Below are positions 33,601 to 45,293 of a stretch of DNA of 64,000 nucleotides, in pieces. The number at the start of each line of letters is the position of its first letter. The first letter of the stretch is position 1. The notes beneath the pieces are model-generated. The model worked only from the letters and a program-made list of their open reading frames with translations, did no database searches and was not told where the DNA came from. Both the position numbers and the translations under genes were made by a program. The DNA is from Branchiostoma floridae. Its lineage: Eukaryota > Chordata > Leptocardii > Amphioxiformes > Branchiostomatidae. The stretch covers positions 14,955,447-15,019,446 of the forward strand of contig NC_049991.1 in NCBI RefSeq assembly GCF_000003815.2. Direction: 5' to 3'.

Positions 33601-36600
33601 AAACCACGTCTCAAGTTGAAGAGCTGAGATAAATAATAAGTAAGGTGTTGTTATCTTAAGTTAACCTTGGCAGGGTTTTAACATTGTAAAGCGCTGCTCA
33701 GCGGGGTGTTGTGTTGATGTGGATATATGATAAGACGTGTGCAGTGGCTGATATAGTGGCCATTACGGCCCTGTGGAGTATTGCCAGTAATGGGGGTTAT
33801 GTCCTTCCTACAGATTTTTTTAAAAATATCCAGTCGTTTACTGATGATTCCACTAAAAAGCTACAAAAGGACTGAGATTTTTGGAGCTGTAAGAATCTGG
33901 ACAAGTGAATAATTTGAAAAGTTTGACTTGGAACAATGAAACAGAGAGAAGGACTAAAAAAAACTGCTGTTCTGTCCTTCCTACAGACGCAGCGTCCCCA
34001 GCAGCAGGGTCAGCAGACAATGCCATGGACGTGGAGACTGCTGCGGGAGGAGATACACAAGGTAGAACTTTTTTTTTTTTAATTGAATTTTTCAACATGA
34101 AGTTATAGATACACACATACAGAAAAACCGAACCTCTCTAATGCACCAAGCTATCCTTATCTATCATCCCTCATTGTATACATAACAAGTCATATAATTT
34201 TTTATATACATGTGGTTATATCATGGTTATTATCAAAAGGTAAACTCTCCTCATTTCTACAATTCCCTAGCCTGGGTGCCATCCGGATGGTAGTTCACTC
34301 TGACGTTTATTATACACTAAATACAGTCGCTTCTCGCTCTGACTTTTATTATATGCTATATACAGTCACTTTTCTGCTATTCCGTCAGGGAACCTTTAAT
34401 AATGTCTGCAATCATCCAAATTTTGGACGGGAGCATGGTTAGTCAATACACATGAGCAAATTAAAGATTGGGTTCAACCGCTTGTTTGAACAGGCCTTCC
34501 AACACCCGAAATGCCCTCCGTCCGCTTGCGAGAGGGCCTGTTGTCATTGAACAAGTGCTCCGTTCCTTAATTCGCTCATTAACTGACGTTACCACCAAAA
34601 GATTTGAACATATATCTCCCCAGACGGGTAGCAGAAGCAAACATAGGAACAAACTGGATGGTAGCCAGACAGTTGCCCTACGTGAAGTTCAAATGAGATT
34701 AGAGAAGCTTCATTGGCACAACAGAAAGTACCTTGACATTCATACAGTCAACTGCAAACTACAAAACTTTAACACAAAATAAATCTTATATCCATAATAC
34801 AGTGAAACTTGTCTAAGAAGACCACCCTGGGGACCAGTGCAAAGTGGTCGTTTTAGACACGTGGTCTTCTTGTGCAAAGAAAGAAAAAGTGACAAGATAC
34901 AATGACAGACACAATGACTTCAAAGTTAATGGTCTTTAAAATAGTTTAATTCCACGAACCTGTACATTTGCACATGAGAAACATTATCACTGTTGAACGG
35001 TCTTCCTGTATGATTCATATAGTATTGTTATACCAACCAAAATTTAGGGCTATTCTTTCAAATTTTCGTAGCTTTTTGTTGCCGGAGCAGCGTCATTTTT
35101 CCCGCCGGCATTGTCTGTCAAAAACTTGTGAATGGGCGACACCGTCAAGACAATGGTCCATATTGCTACAACAACATCGCTGTTTTCAGTGGAGAACCCG
35201 ACGCCCCACGAGTGTTTTAAAATGCAATTTTCGTGTTAACAACGCTAATTGCCTATCTTTTTACTTTGTGAATCACAGCCAACGGGTCAGAAATAAGTTG
35301 GGGAGCTTACCGCCATAACAAAAAAGCACACGCACACACGCCCGACAAGACGGGAACCTTCTTTCAAATCGGCAGCACGGCAGAAAAATAAGTGGTTCAT
35401 TTCAACGCTGTTACCCATGAAAATAATGTGGGTGAGTTTGTTTCTCTTCTGGCGCGGGTCTTAAAGTCTCAACGCTGCCAAGAAGACGAAAATTTGCCGA
35501 GAAAACAAGTTTAACCCCACCGACGCTTCTAATCATGGAGATGTTGACAAATCGACGCTTCACTAGAAGCAGGGGTGAGCAGCTTCTCAAAAAGACACAC
35601 ATACACCTTTTATTCTCTAATGAAATGTGTTATAAAGTTATAAAGATATCTTATATCTGTTACCTTTACTTTAAACAAGTTTTATGAAAATAAATTTGCA
35701 TTTTGTAGGGTTTAAATGTAGAGTACAATAACAACGCACGCAACATTTCTACCTACATTCCAGTGGACTTTCCCAATGACACCGTTTGACCTCTTGGGCG
35801 CCATGTTTGATTTTGGCTCGGCGCGATAACAGAACCACCCAAACACACAGATTTTGCCGTCATTTCCCGGCAGTTATGATAAAAAATCGACGATGTTATA
35901 CCCTTGAAAATAACGCAGTGGTTTCGGTAACATTTTAGTTGCCAAAACACAAGCCAATTTTAGCGATATTTCTCGCAAGTTATCATCAAATATCGACAGT
36001 TGCTAGAGTCTTGAAAATGACGCAGTCGTTTCGGCAAGTTTTCTTCGCCAAAACACAAGCCGATTTTTGCGGATTTCCCGCCAGATATCATCAAAAATCG
36101 AGGCCACTACACACTTGAAAATGACGCGGTCGTCTTCGGCAACATTTCGGTCGCGGGCGGACCGGATTCGGGGTGGTCGCGGTCACAGAAGACAAGTGGT
36201 CGCTTTGGCCACGTTGCTTAATGCTTGTGTCTATGGGGAGGAAAATCGGGACCGGCCAAAAGCGGTCGTAATAGGCCGATGGTCGTCTTACAGACGTGGT
36301 CGCTTATACAAGTTTCACTGTATATCAGTAAGGTCATGTTACAACAATCATGTAAGGCTAATGGTGGGTTTCGGTATTATTTTCCGATAACAAAGTAATC
36401 CTTTATGTGTCTACATATTTTTGCATTATGAGAGTTGTCATGGCTGACAATGCAATCAGTCTGCTTGTGGCATTAATTCTCTAGATATTTGTTATACTTA
36501 AGCAAAGAAATATGAATATCTTAGTGTGTATGACATCATAACCAGAGTAAGTCATAAGGTTGCCTTGTCCAGAACTCAGAATACTCACCTGCCATTTGTG

Positions 36601-39600
36601 GAATGTTTTTCCAGATTGCAGGCTAGCCAAGTTAGTTTTGCATGGTAATTGATTTCAGGCTTCACCGCTTGGTATTACAATGTATAAATCAAAATCAAGC
36701 TATTAACAAGTATTGTAGAAATCAACAGCAAAATGCGTTACGTTCCCAACCAAATCTAGGTACGTATTCCCACCTGAATGTCGAGTAAGGAAAAAGGTGT
36801 AAAGTGCCTTTCCCAAGAGCACAACACCGCAGCCTGCCAGGGATTTGAACCCAGAACCTTCAGGTTCTAAGTCAACAAGACCAACTTCCCCTGAAAAAAG
36901 TCATGGTTTATTAGCTGATATCTGTAGTGTCTCAAATAGATTAGGGAACAATAAACACATAATGGCTTTTACAATGAAACCCCAAGTGTCAAAAGGCATA
37001 CCCATGGCTCATCCTTTGTGTGTTATCAGACATCCATTATACCTCAACAAGTGGCTCATGAGGTTAGTGGCATAGAGAGATAAATCCAGAGTTGGAGACA
37101 CTATTGATCAATTGTTTGATACCCACTGAATAATTGATGTTTCAAGTGCTCAATTAGTGAGAGTGCTCTTTGAAAACAAATCCATAATCTTGGTTGTTGA
37201 AATCAAGATCAAAACAACAGGTATGGATTATTACCACAATCTGGTCTGTTTTATGTACTTTTGTATTATGTTGCTCTCTATAGCAAATGCTTTACGGAAA
37301 TACATATTGCTAGATATATAAGATTCATTGATACATAGGCAGGGCTCAAAATATATTTTTCTTGTGGTTCATACTACTGAGCCAACTTGCCAAGTTGATG
37401 TTGTTTTTCTTCTGCAACCCCAAAATAATTTCCTGCATCACAACTATTCACAAGTTGTAGGGGGATTGTTTAGTTGGAGATTTTAAACTCCATTCCCTCA
37501 CACAGAAATGTCATACATGGCCTCCTTTGATCAATACTGGCCATGGTAACATGCTAATTGACATCAGCCCCACAGCTTTGGCTATCAGGATTACTGTTTC
37601 TCCCACAAAGAGCACATCTATATTTGTCAGGTATTCCAAAATGACCTGTAGAACTAATAAAAGAAGACCCATGCTGATCTGAAATGCCCATTATTTCTCA
37701 AAAAGCTTGTCCAGTGGTGTATATTGAATGAAAAAAACAGCATAATCCTCTATCCCTGAATGTCTAACCTTCATTAATGGAACATTTATGGTGGTTTCTG
37801 TTCTGCAGAGCCTATGGACGACCCAGAGCCACCCCCTGCAGAGCCCAAGCCTGGGACTGTAGACGACATGGGTAGGTCCCTGTACCTGTACTGTTCCATG
37901 TACTCATCCTCCTATGCACAGTCCCCAACCAGCTAATCGCCTATGTGGGGACCCTGCTATCTGAAGGGCTACCCCGGTTACTGACCGCCCTGCCTATGAA
38001 TACAATGAGCTTACCCTTAAATGGGAACCAGGCAAAATCGCGCCCAATCAGGCCTTTGCGAGATCCCTTCTGAAAACTGAAAGGCTATTCTCTGATTGGC
38101 TGACAGCTGGTTTGTGGCGACGCTCACAGTAACCGAGAGTGGCCCTTCAGATAGCAGGGTTCCCACATAGGTGGATAGCTGGTTGGGCTGGGAACTGTGC
38201 GTAGGAGGATGCATGTACTAAGCTTGGAGAATGATAGATGGATTAGTTCCCATCCTTCCTGTGTTTCCAACTATTTGTTGTCAACGTCACTCAAGAAGGT
38301 CTTTATAGATTGGGATGATATTTGGTCTGTGGGTTAGTGTTGGGAAAACGAAGGTCAAGGTCAATTTTAGGTCCCCTGGTGTGTGACCTTAGTGCTGCAG
38401 CATAACGTCTGGTTTTGACAGACATGTCCTAGATATGCTGTGGTGTAGATTGTTAAATGACAATGAGTGAATGACAATGATCATTATTGCATATCCCTGC
38501 CCAACATGGGCTAAATGCTTTGAGTTAGATAGATTAAGTATAGGTGTAAAGAGGTTACATTTTATGTCATCTAAAATCTACAGAGTCTCCTCTCTCTTTT
38601 TAAAACTTGTGTAAATAAATTTACAGAGCTTTTCCAATACATTCTACTTAATGACGTCTTGTCTTGCAGCAGCGGCCAATGGGGAGTTAGAAGAAGAGGA
38701 TGAGGGAGAGCTCATGGAAGAGGAGGAGGAGGAGGAAGAGGAGGAGGAGGCTGCCAAGGCGACAGCAGCTGTCAAGAAGAAGCCTCCAGAGCCAGATGAA
38801 CCCTCTGCGCCTCTCAAGGAGCACATCAATGTCATCTTCATCGGCCATGTTGGTCAGTACAGATTTATCAAAAGATACTGTTAATGCATTTAAGTTCGTG
38901 GGGATAATAGGGGATAATAGATAAACAAATGCATGAAATAGATTTACACTGTCTCCATATAGGATAAGGGGTGAAATGGAAGCATCCATTTTTCATTGGG
39001 GTTTTGCAAAAGAGTCTATGCTTGTATGCATTGGGATGAACTGAAACCTACATATATATGTACAACTTTCAATTCCGTAAAGCTGTCACTTTGCTCAGTT
39101 CCATTGTTTCTTTCCTACAGATGCCGGAAAGTCTACCATTGGAGGCCAGATCATGTAAGTAGTAATCAGTGGTACTGTGAATCAATTCGATATTGCGTTT
39201 GGTTCTATGAAACGTTATGTCATTATGTTTAAGTTACATTCTTAGTTTTGCGATTGCTTCTTTAACATGTTGTCTTTGTGGCACTTTAGGTACCTGACTG
39301 GTATGGTGGACAAAAGGACACTGGAGAAATATGAGAGAGAAGCGAAGGAGAAGAACAGAGAGACTTGGTGGGTCGACTTTGCTTTTGTTTAATGCACTTT
39401 ATGTCATACTGGGCCAAGATAACATTGGTAATGGCTGTTCTTGACTGGTCCTAATTTTATGGTGTCACTGGGGCTTCTACTTGTATCATTTGCCTCTATC
39501 AAGTAATTTGAACACACTTTGTGTGCGTCGCTGACGAGAATTTGAATACTGATTCAGACATTGGATTTTTTCAATTTTTTTGGTTTGAGGACCCCAAATT

Positions 39601-42600
39601 TTTTCAGTTTCTGGTAGTGTTTTTAGCAGTGTATTTTGCAACACCCTTACTCCCACACCACCCACATTTCAGACCAGATGAAGTAGTGTCCTCCCAAAAG
39701 CATCCACTGGGATGTCATAGTTGTTGATTTGGTCGATATGGTTGCATTTACATATATGTCATACATTATGTTACAATTTTCAACTTTACATCCGTACACA
39801 AAATAAAGTGCTTACCAACAAGCTTTCGATCAGTCCTCTGATCCTTATCAAAATATCCTTATCTGACACAAAATATATGTCATACAGATGGAATGTTTTT
39901 TCTCCTTCTTTTGAAAGGTACCTGTCATGGGCATTGGACACCAACCTGGAGGAGAGGGAGAAAGGCAAGACAGTGGAAGTAGGGAGAGCGTACTTTGAGA
40001 CAGAGAGAAGGCACTTCACCATTCTCGACGCTCCTGGTCACAAGAGCTTTGTGCCCAACATGATCGGTGGAGCCTCGCAAGCTGACATAGCTATTCTGGT
40101 AACTGTTGCTCTATTATCAGTATAAAGTCAACAAATTGGAAATATTCAAAGGGAATTATGAACTTTCAATGCAATGTGTTTTCTAATTGTTGTTATTGCC
40201 ATACGTTTTGTTTTCTGTGGCGACAACCAGCAGAGGTGTTTTATACTAATTTTTTCTGTCTTTTATGATCAATTTAATCAAATAAATAAATCAATAAAAT
40301 GCTATGGTCAGGATAAAAAAAAAGCTCTTCCCTGGACTATTACACATTCATTGGGGGTGGGGGTGTTTGGGAGTCTAATACTTAATTATAGTCTTAGTTG
40401 TTTCTCAGTGGGTTCATAACAACCTGTTGCAACTAATGTTTGCACATTTTGCAAGCATTTTTTTGAAACAATCAAATGAGAATGCTCCTACATTTATTTT
40501 CAATTTTTTTTTTACATTACAATGTAGTTAGCTGTTTTGACTTTGTATTTGTCTGTTCCAGGTGATTTCTGCTCGGAGAGGAGAGTTTGAGACAGGATTT
40601 GAGAGAGGAGGTCAGACGAGAGAGCATGCCATGCTGGTGAAGACAGCAGGAGTCAAGCACATAGTTGTAGTTATCAACAAAATGGACGATCCCACGGTCG
40701 AATGGAGTCAAGCAAGGTAAAATTGAAATCACCCTTTTCTATTGTCTTTCACCCTGTCTGTGATTTAGAAGGTGTAGGGGCTTAAAACATGAAAGACTTG
40801 AAAAATGGTATGTACAATGTACTGCTTTGTCTGCTTGGCACTCAGCACTTATGAGTAAGTATAGAAGTTGAACACACTCCACTACCCATGGACTAGCCCC
40901 TACTGTAGTGGAATGTGTGGCCCAAGGGCTATTGAGATGGAGTTTAGTATACTCCTATACACTAACAGATGGGAAGTATTTTACCTTGTGATGTTTAAAG
41001 TGTGGCTGAATTCGTGTTTTTTAATTCCCTAGGTATGAAGAATGCAAGGAGAAACTTATCCCATTCCTGAAGAAAGTTGGCTTCAACCCCAAGAAGGATC
41101 TCTACTTTATTCCCGTATCGGGATATACCGGTGCCAACCTCAAAGAACCAGACAGAGAGATCTGTCCCTGGTACAGGTAAGGACACTTTTTAAAAACTCT
41201 TCTTAAAAATAGGCATATTTTCTTTTTCTGCAGAGCTTGTGTATTTATAATAAGGACAAGAAATATAAGCACATCATTACTCATTTGATATATCCTGTGT
41301 ATCAGGTTGAAACATTGTTTTGGCAACTCTTCTCTTTCATTGGCAAGAAATATCAGTTTCCAAGAGCTGTAATTTACAGATTTGAGTAGTCTATTTCAAT
41401 CTGTAACCACCATTTAACTTTTTCCCTGCATCCAACCTTGTAACCAAAGAACAGAGAATTGGGTGCCAAATTGCTACTTCAGTATTCTAAAGGTTAATAC
41501 ATGTACCACATTTAACATTCACTTTCTGCTTATGTCATAAAAGATAGTGGAAGTTTCTGAAGACTGAATACAATTTTGAAAGAACATGTTTAAGTTGTCA
41601 GATTGTCTGATTACTACCTTCTTTTTTTCTCTCCACAGTGGCCCACCCCTAATCCAGTACCTAGATGAATTGCAAAGTATCGACAGAAGGACGGACGGGC
41701 CCATCCGAGTGCCTATCACAGACAGATACAAGGACATGGGCACAGTGGCACTGGGCAAGCTGGAGTCAGGAACAATCACCAGAGGCATGCAGCTGTTGCT
41801 CATGCCAAACAAGGTACAACACAGCTCAGCATGCTTCACTTCACTTTCACTTGATTTGTTTAACCACAACAGTACAACTCAGATCATTGACCTGTTTTTC
41901 AGGTAAGCCTGGGGAACAATTACATAACATTTGATAATAACAGACACATCACAACATTATAACATCAAAACACATAACAATCAAGCACACAACATCAAGA
42001 AACAATAACACTATAGATAAAAGCAATGGGAGGTTACAGTGGTGTAGTTGTAGAGATACTCTGCTTAAATGACCTGTACCTCTAGCGTACTTCTTTGGCT
42101 GAGAGGTAGACTATTCCATAATGCTGAGCCATAAACAACTACGGTACAAGGTTACTCAAGGCTGATAATAGACTTGGACTTGAGCTTGCAATGAGTTGAA
42201 TATTATGAGGCTTTGGATAAAGGTAAACTAATTGTTATATTCGAAACGTTGGCTCATGTAAATGCTGTATGTGGTTGGGAATAAAGAACTTTGTCATACA
42301 GTTAAGTACCAACCTGATGAAATACTTTACGAATGATGCATTTTTGTTGTTCCAGACAACTGTAGAAATCCTGGCCCTACAGTCAGATGAGAATGAAGTG
42401 GAAAGTGCCAGTCCTGGAGAGAACCTGAAGCTGAGACTCAAGGGTATAGAGGAAGAGGTAGGTTATGATGGTGCAGAAATATTTCTTTAGTTTGTCAAGG
42501 AAGTACGAAACTTTTGAGTAACTTTCACAGTGCGAAAGTTACTCAACCAACTGGGTACATTTTGGAATCAGATGTTTCCCATAGCATCCACTATCTTATG

Positions 42601-45293
42601 TCAGCGACTTGCGAAAGAGTCTAGTATTGGATGCTGTCTGAAATGTCTGAATATTTGCAAGATCTACCCTGTTGCTTGAGTAACTTTTGTATCCTGTATT
42701 ATTTTACGGGTAGGTAGATTAAGCTTTGTTATCAGGAAGATGTCAGGTTTGAATGGCTGTTATTGTAATGTGATGCTTTTCAGCAAAGAGGCTATCAGAA
42801 TGTTAACTAAATGTATGGTATTTTATGTTCTAACTATTTTTGAGGCAAAGAATGACTATGCTGAAATCTGCAGCATTGTGTAAATAATAGGATCCTCTTC
42901 CCCTTTGTGCAGGACATTATCCCAGGCTTCGTGTTGTGTTCACCAGACAATGTGTGCAGCACAGGGAGGGTGTTCGATGCTCAGGTATGGTGGCTCACAT
43001 CACTGTTGTTTACAGAACTTAAAGCTATTCATTCACCTGTACATGATGTTTACTTTGATTAGAAGATGTGAAATACGTGTCATCCTTTTGAGGGGACGTT
43101 AAGCTGTTAGTCCTGTGTATTGGGAGTCATTAGACATCAAACTGCTGCTTGTAAATGAACCCAACACCTCTGTTGAGTATAGATCTGACCTGGTGTGTTT
43201 GGCTAAAGACATGACACAGTCAGCTATATAGCATTACACTTTGCCTCATCTTCACACTGATCTATTGGTGGTAGGACAGTATCCAAAGGGCCAACCAATT
43301 TATCTGACATGTGCATGCCTACGGTGGCCAATTGGATCCTGGTTGGCCTTTGGATACTGGCTTGACACCATTACCGTGTTTCTTGTAATTAAAGTGTGCA
43401 CTCGGACATTGGCTTTGACCTGAAGCACCAACTTCTAAGTTGAAATGTCAAAAAAGTATGTCCTTGCTTACAAGAAATATGGTAGATCTGCTTGGAGATA
43501 ACACTTTGCCCCATTTGAGGATGACCTGCTGCTCTTACATGTTTTTATTTCGGGACATCGTGGTTATGTATGGCTATAGGACAGGGCTGTCTTCAGCTTT
43601 AAATTTTTGTCCTTCCCACTCATTGTTTGGTAGCCCATGTTGTTGATTTTCCTGGTTAAATATGTCATTTTAAGCTTATAAAAGTACATGTTCAACAGTT
43701 TCATGTAATTTTTGGGACAGATGGGGTAAAATTATTTTCTGTCCCAGCAAGCAAATTTCTGTCCCGGGACGGAAGGACACGTCGTAAGACTTACTGTAAA
43801 TGCATTTAAGTTTTGGGGGGTTTAATTTCGGGATAGCGGGATAAATGACTTTTCACGGTGGTTTTAAGTTCACGGCAGCACCATGCACTGTAGCACATGC
43901 CATGGAAAAATTTTCACGTGGTTTTAAGTTCGCGGTGAAACGGACACCACGAAAACCGCGAACATAAAACCACCGCAAACATTTCTGCATTTACAGTACA
44001 CTTTTCACCATTAGAGGATGACCTGCTGTTCTTACATGTACATTGTGGTTATATTTGGCTGTAAGACTTATTTTTGTTTTGCCCTGTCAGGTGGTGATCC
44101 TGGAGCACAAGTCCATCATCTGTGCCGGCTACAGCTGCGTGATGCACTGCCACGCCTGCGTGGAGGAGGTGCAGTTCAAGGTGGGTGTGCCAGGTGGCGT
44201 TGATATGTGCTGCCACTTATTGTGATGTCATGTGGCGGTACCTTGTGGGGTTACATTTTACCTTGTCTCTGCTCTGTTCAATGATTATGACATAATCAGC
44301 GCTCATACAGGATAGATTATTACCTCCAAAAAGAAGGTAAATGATATGTTTCAGGATGTTTGTTTTGTATCTGTGTGTGTTTGTGTGTGTGTGTGTGTGT
44401 GTTTGTTTGTTGTGAATGGATCCATATGATACTTCGTATTTGGGTAGGAATCAGAGTAAGGAAAGTTTTATTATGGACCACTGGTGGCTTTCTTTGGTAC
44501 TGCAAGATAAGTTTTTAGTTATTCTTTTTGTTATTCTTATAGAATTGAAACATGTCCATGTCTGCATTTGTCTGTCTAGGTATTGCTAGCATTGGTGGAT
44601 AGGAAGACAGGCAAAATCGACCAGACGAAGGGGAGGCCACGTTTCATCAAGCAGGACAACATCGTGATTGCTCGGTTGGAGGCCACAGGACTCATCTGCA
44701 TCGAAACCTTCAAGGACTTCCCTCAAATGGGCCGCTTCACTCTACGAGATGAAGGTAAGAAAAACAGTCTTGTGTTAACTTTTTGCGACCTTCCCCTGGA
44801 GGGGACTGTCTTAACCTTTTTCTGTTTTCTCGATGTTAGCTGAAATCAACCACTTCTCAGTGTTGAAGCACTTCTATTAAAGAACATTCAAATCACGGGG
44901 AGGATGAGTAAAATAAACAGGGGTAAGACTAAGAGGGCTAAAAATGTTTCTATAGCAGCCCATATCGAATGATAAAGGTTTCGTCCAGCAGAATTCACAA
45001 TCTTGTGGTAAGGCCACACTGACAGAATTTTATGAATGGCGTCCACGTACGATTTTTCCTGAATGGACTGGATGCTTTGTCCTGTGGTTTAGCAGCATTT
45101 TTTTTCTGAATTTTTTTTCGCCTGTGCGCATTAGTTTTGGGGTCTACAGAGGATGTCACTCATAACGTTAAGTCAGTGTGGCCTAAACATCTAGTCTAAG
45201 TGTAAGCAAATCTAGAATCCAACTGACAAACTTGTGTCCCATCATGCAGGTAAAACCATTGCCGTTGGCAAGGTGCTGAAGCTGCGAGAATAA
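27678..45293 (+). CDS. GSPT1: Eukaryotic peptide chain release factor GTP-binding subunit eRF3
   Basis: Fifteen exons fit in phase: 27678-27861, 33987-34061, 37809-37871, 38670-38852, 39121-39154, 39290-39367, 39918-40098, 40562-40716, 41033-41176, 41639-41813, 42356-42457, 42913-42984, 44091-44180, 44580-44754, 45250-45293, giving 584 aa. The N-terminus has a PABP-binding PAM2 motif ([10 protein letters not shown], about residues 38-47) and an acidic Glu run encoded by a GAG/GAA repeat. The GTPase domain has G1 GHVDAGKST (166-174), G3 DAPGH (243-247) and G4 NKMD (305-308). The C-terminal EF-Tu-like domains end [20 protein letters not shown]. eRF3 with eRF1 ends translation at stop codons by GTP hydrolysis. 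The end of exon 1 is uncertain: donors at 27861, 27900 and 27924 all keep the phase, and the first is preferred. Additional small exons in the 6-kb first intron cannot be excluded. Confidence 0.96.
29866..30036. repeat. Palindromic MITE (TAATCTCCAAGCAGATC family), degraded copy
   Basis: It starts TAATCTCCAAGCAGATCCTA and contains GCCGGCC and the paired TGATACTATTTTATGCCACT; the right end is diverged (CTGTAGATTA). No clear target duplication remains. Confidence 0.75.
31413..31624. mobile_element. TACTGTAAAT-family MITE, best-preserved copy
   Basis: The ends are TACTGTAAAT and ATTTACAGTA. The interior has two nested inverted pairs, GTTCGCGGTGG/CCACCGCGAAC and TTCGCGGTGA/TCACCGCGAA-like blocks, so the whole 212 bp can fold back. 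Seven copies or parts are in the window. Confidence 0.85.
31655..32015. mobile_element. PIF/Harbinger-type MITE
   Basis: GGCCACACCAATTTAATTTC begins the element and its complement ends it, with pairing over about 35 bases. The flanks are TTA on both sides (31652-31654 and 32016-32018), the 3-bp TWA duplication expected for PIF/Harbinger. Confidence 0.85.
32592..32803. repeat. TACTGTAAAT-family MITE, degraded copy
   Basis: It starts TACTGTAAAAGGAGAAATC and ends CATTTACAGTA. The internal AATGGAGTGTTTG and TGGTTTTAAGTT blocks are recognisable, but many CG positions have become TG or CA. Confidence 0.7.
33052..33580 (-). mobile_element. 5'-truncated L1-like retrotransposon
   Basis: The minus strand encodes an open C-terminal piece of an L1-type ORF2, with [20 protein letters not shown] and a zinc-ribbon-like [17 protein letters not shown] segment (the zf-RVT region). 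A run of about 16 T at the left (33051-33066) is the poly-A tail seen from the plus strand. A perfect 13-bp duplication ATAGACAACGGAT flanks it (33039-33051 and 33581-33593). The reading frame is still open, so the insertion is probably young. It is in GSPT1 intron 1, antisense to the gene. Confidence 0.9.
34468..34782 (+). other. Unassigned 104-codon open frame in GSPT1 intron 2
   Basis: An open frame starting [19 protein letters not shown] and ending CKLQNFNTK has protein-like composition but no similarity I recognise. It lies just left of the Tc1/mariner-type element. It may be a degraded transposon or retrogene piece or a chance ORF. Confidence 0.2.
34800..36320. mobile_element. Tc1/mariner-type non-autonomous element
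   Basis: CAGTGAAACTTGT begins the 1521-bp element and its exact complement ends it. TA flanks both ends (34798-34799 and 36321-36322). Interior CTAAGAAGACCACC and GGTCGTCTTACAGACGTGGTC blocks extend the inverted pairing loosely. No transposase is encoded. About three tandem 105-106-bp units lie in the right half. It is in GSPT1 intron 2. Confidence 0.85.
35845..36165. repeat. Tandem repeat, 105-106-bp unit, about three copies
   Basis: The motif TCGA...CTTGAAAATGACGC followed by GCCAAAACACAAGCC recurs with TCGA at 35887, 35993 and 36098. A partial further unit precedes. The tandem lies wholly inside the Tc1/mariner-type element. Confidence 0.8.
36790..36880 (-). repeat. tRNA-derived SINE, partial
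   Basis: AAAGTGCCTTTCCCAAGAGCAC is the complement of the SINE body at 22930 and 56280, and GGATTTGAACCCAGAACC is an inverted B-box. It lies in GSPT1 intron 2. Confidence 0.7.
37905..38211. mobile_element. hAT-type MITE with long inverted repeats
   Basis: The first about 105 bases are repeated inverted at the end with roughly 90% pairing (CATCCTCCTATGCACAGT at the left). A perfect 8-bp duplication CATGTACT flanks it (37897-37904 and 38212-38219). It starts 33 bp after the GSPT1 exon ending at 37871. Confidence 0.9.
42516..42544. repeat. Perfect short hairpin in GSPT1 intron
   Basis: GAGTAACTTTC and GAAAGTTACTC flank a 7-base loop. The following TTGGATGCTGTCTGAAATGTCTGA block (near 42645) also occurs near 10504 in LRRC45, so both belong to a dispersed repeat. 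Confidence 0.6.
43277..43359. repeat. Inverted repeat in GSPT1 intron
   Basis: CAGTATCCAAAGGGCCAACCA at the left is inverted at the right with one indel (GGTTGGCCTTTGGATACTG). It is MITE-like; no target duplication was identified. Confidence 0.6.
43792..43998. mobile_element. TACTGTAAAT-family MITE
   Basis: The ends are TACTGTAAATGCATTTAA and GCATTTACAGTA. The internal CACCGCGAAC-type blocks are mostly intact. It is about 90 bp upstream of the GSPT1 exon at 44091. Confidence 0.85.
44372..44412. repeat. (GT)n microsatellite
   Basis: An interrupted run of TG dinucleotides and TTTG units in GSPT1 intron 13. Confidence 0.9.
45012..45183. mobile_element. PIF/Harbinger-type MITE
   Basis: The ends are GGCCACACTGAC and its exact complement, and TAA flanks both sides (45009-45011 and 45184-45186). 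It shares the GGCCACAC terminus with 20102-20519 and 31655-32015. It is 66 bp upstream of the last GSPT1 exon. Confidence 0.85.

Larger units (their letters stand above)
28030..33986. other. GSPT1 intron 1, repeat-bearing
   Basis: No exon is supported in this 6-kb interval. It contains a G-run (28226-28238), MITE copies at 29866, 31413, 31655 and 32592, a GATACA-type simple repeat (31320-31375) and the L1-like insertion at 33052-33580. Confidence 0.6.

Noticed and set aside
38644-38841. Serine-rich minus-strand ORF
   Set aside because: It is the antisense of the GAG/GAA-rich acidic exon of GSPT1.
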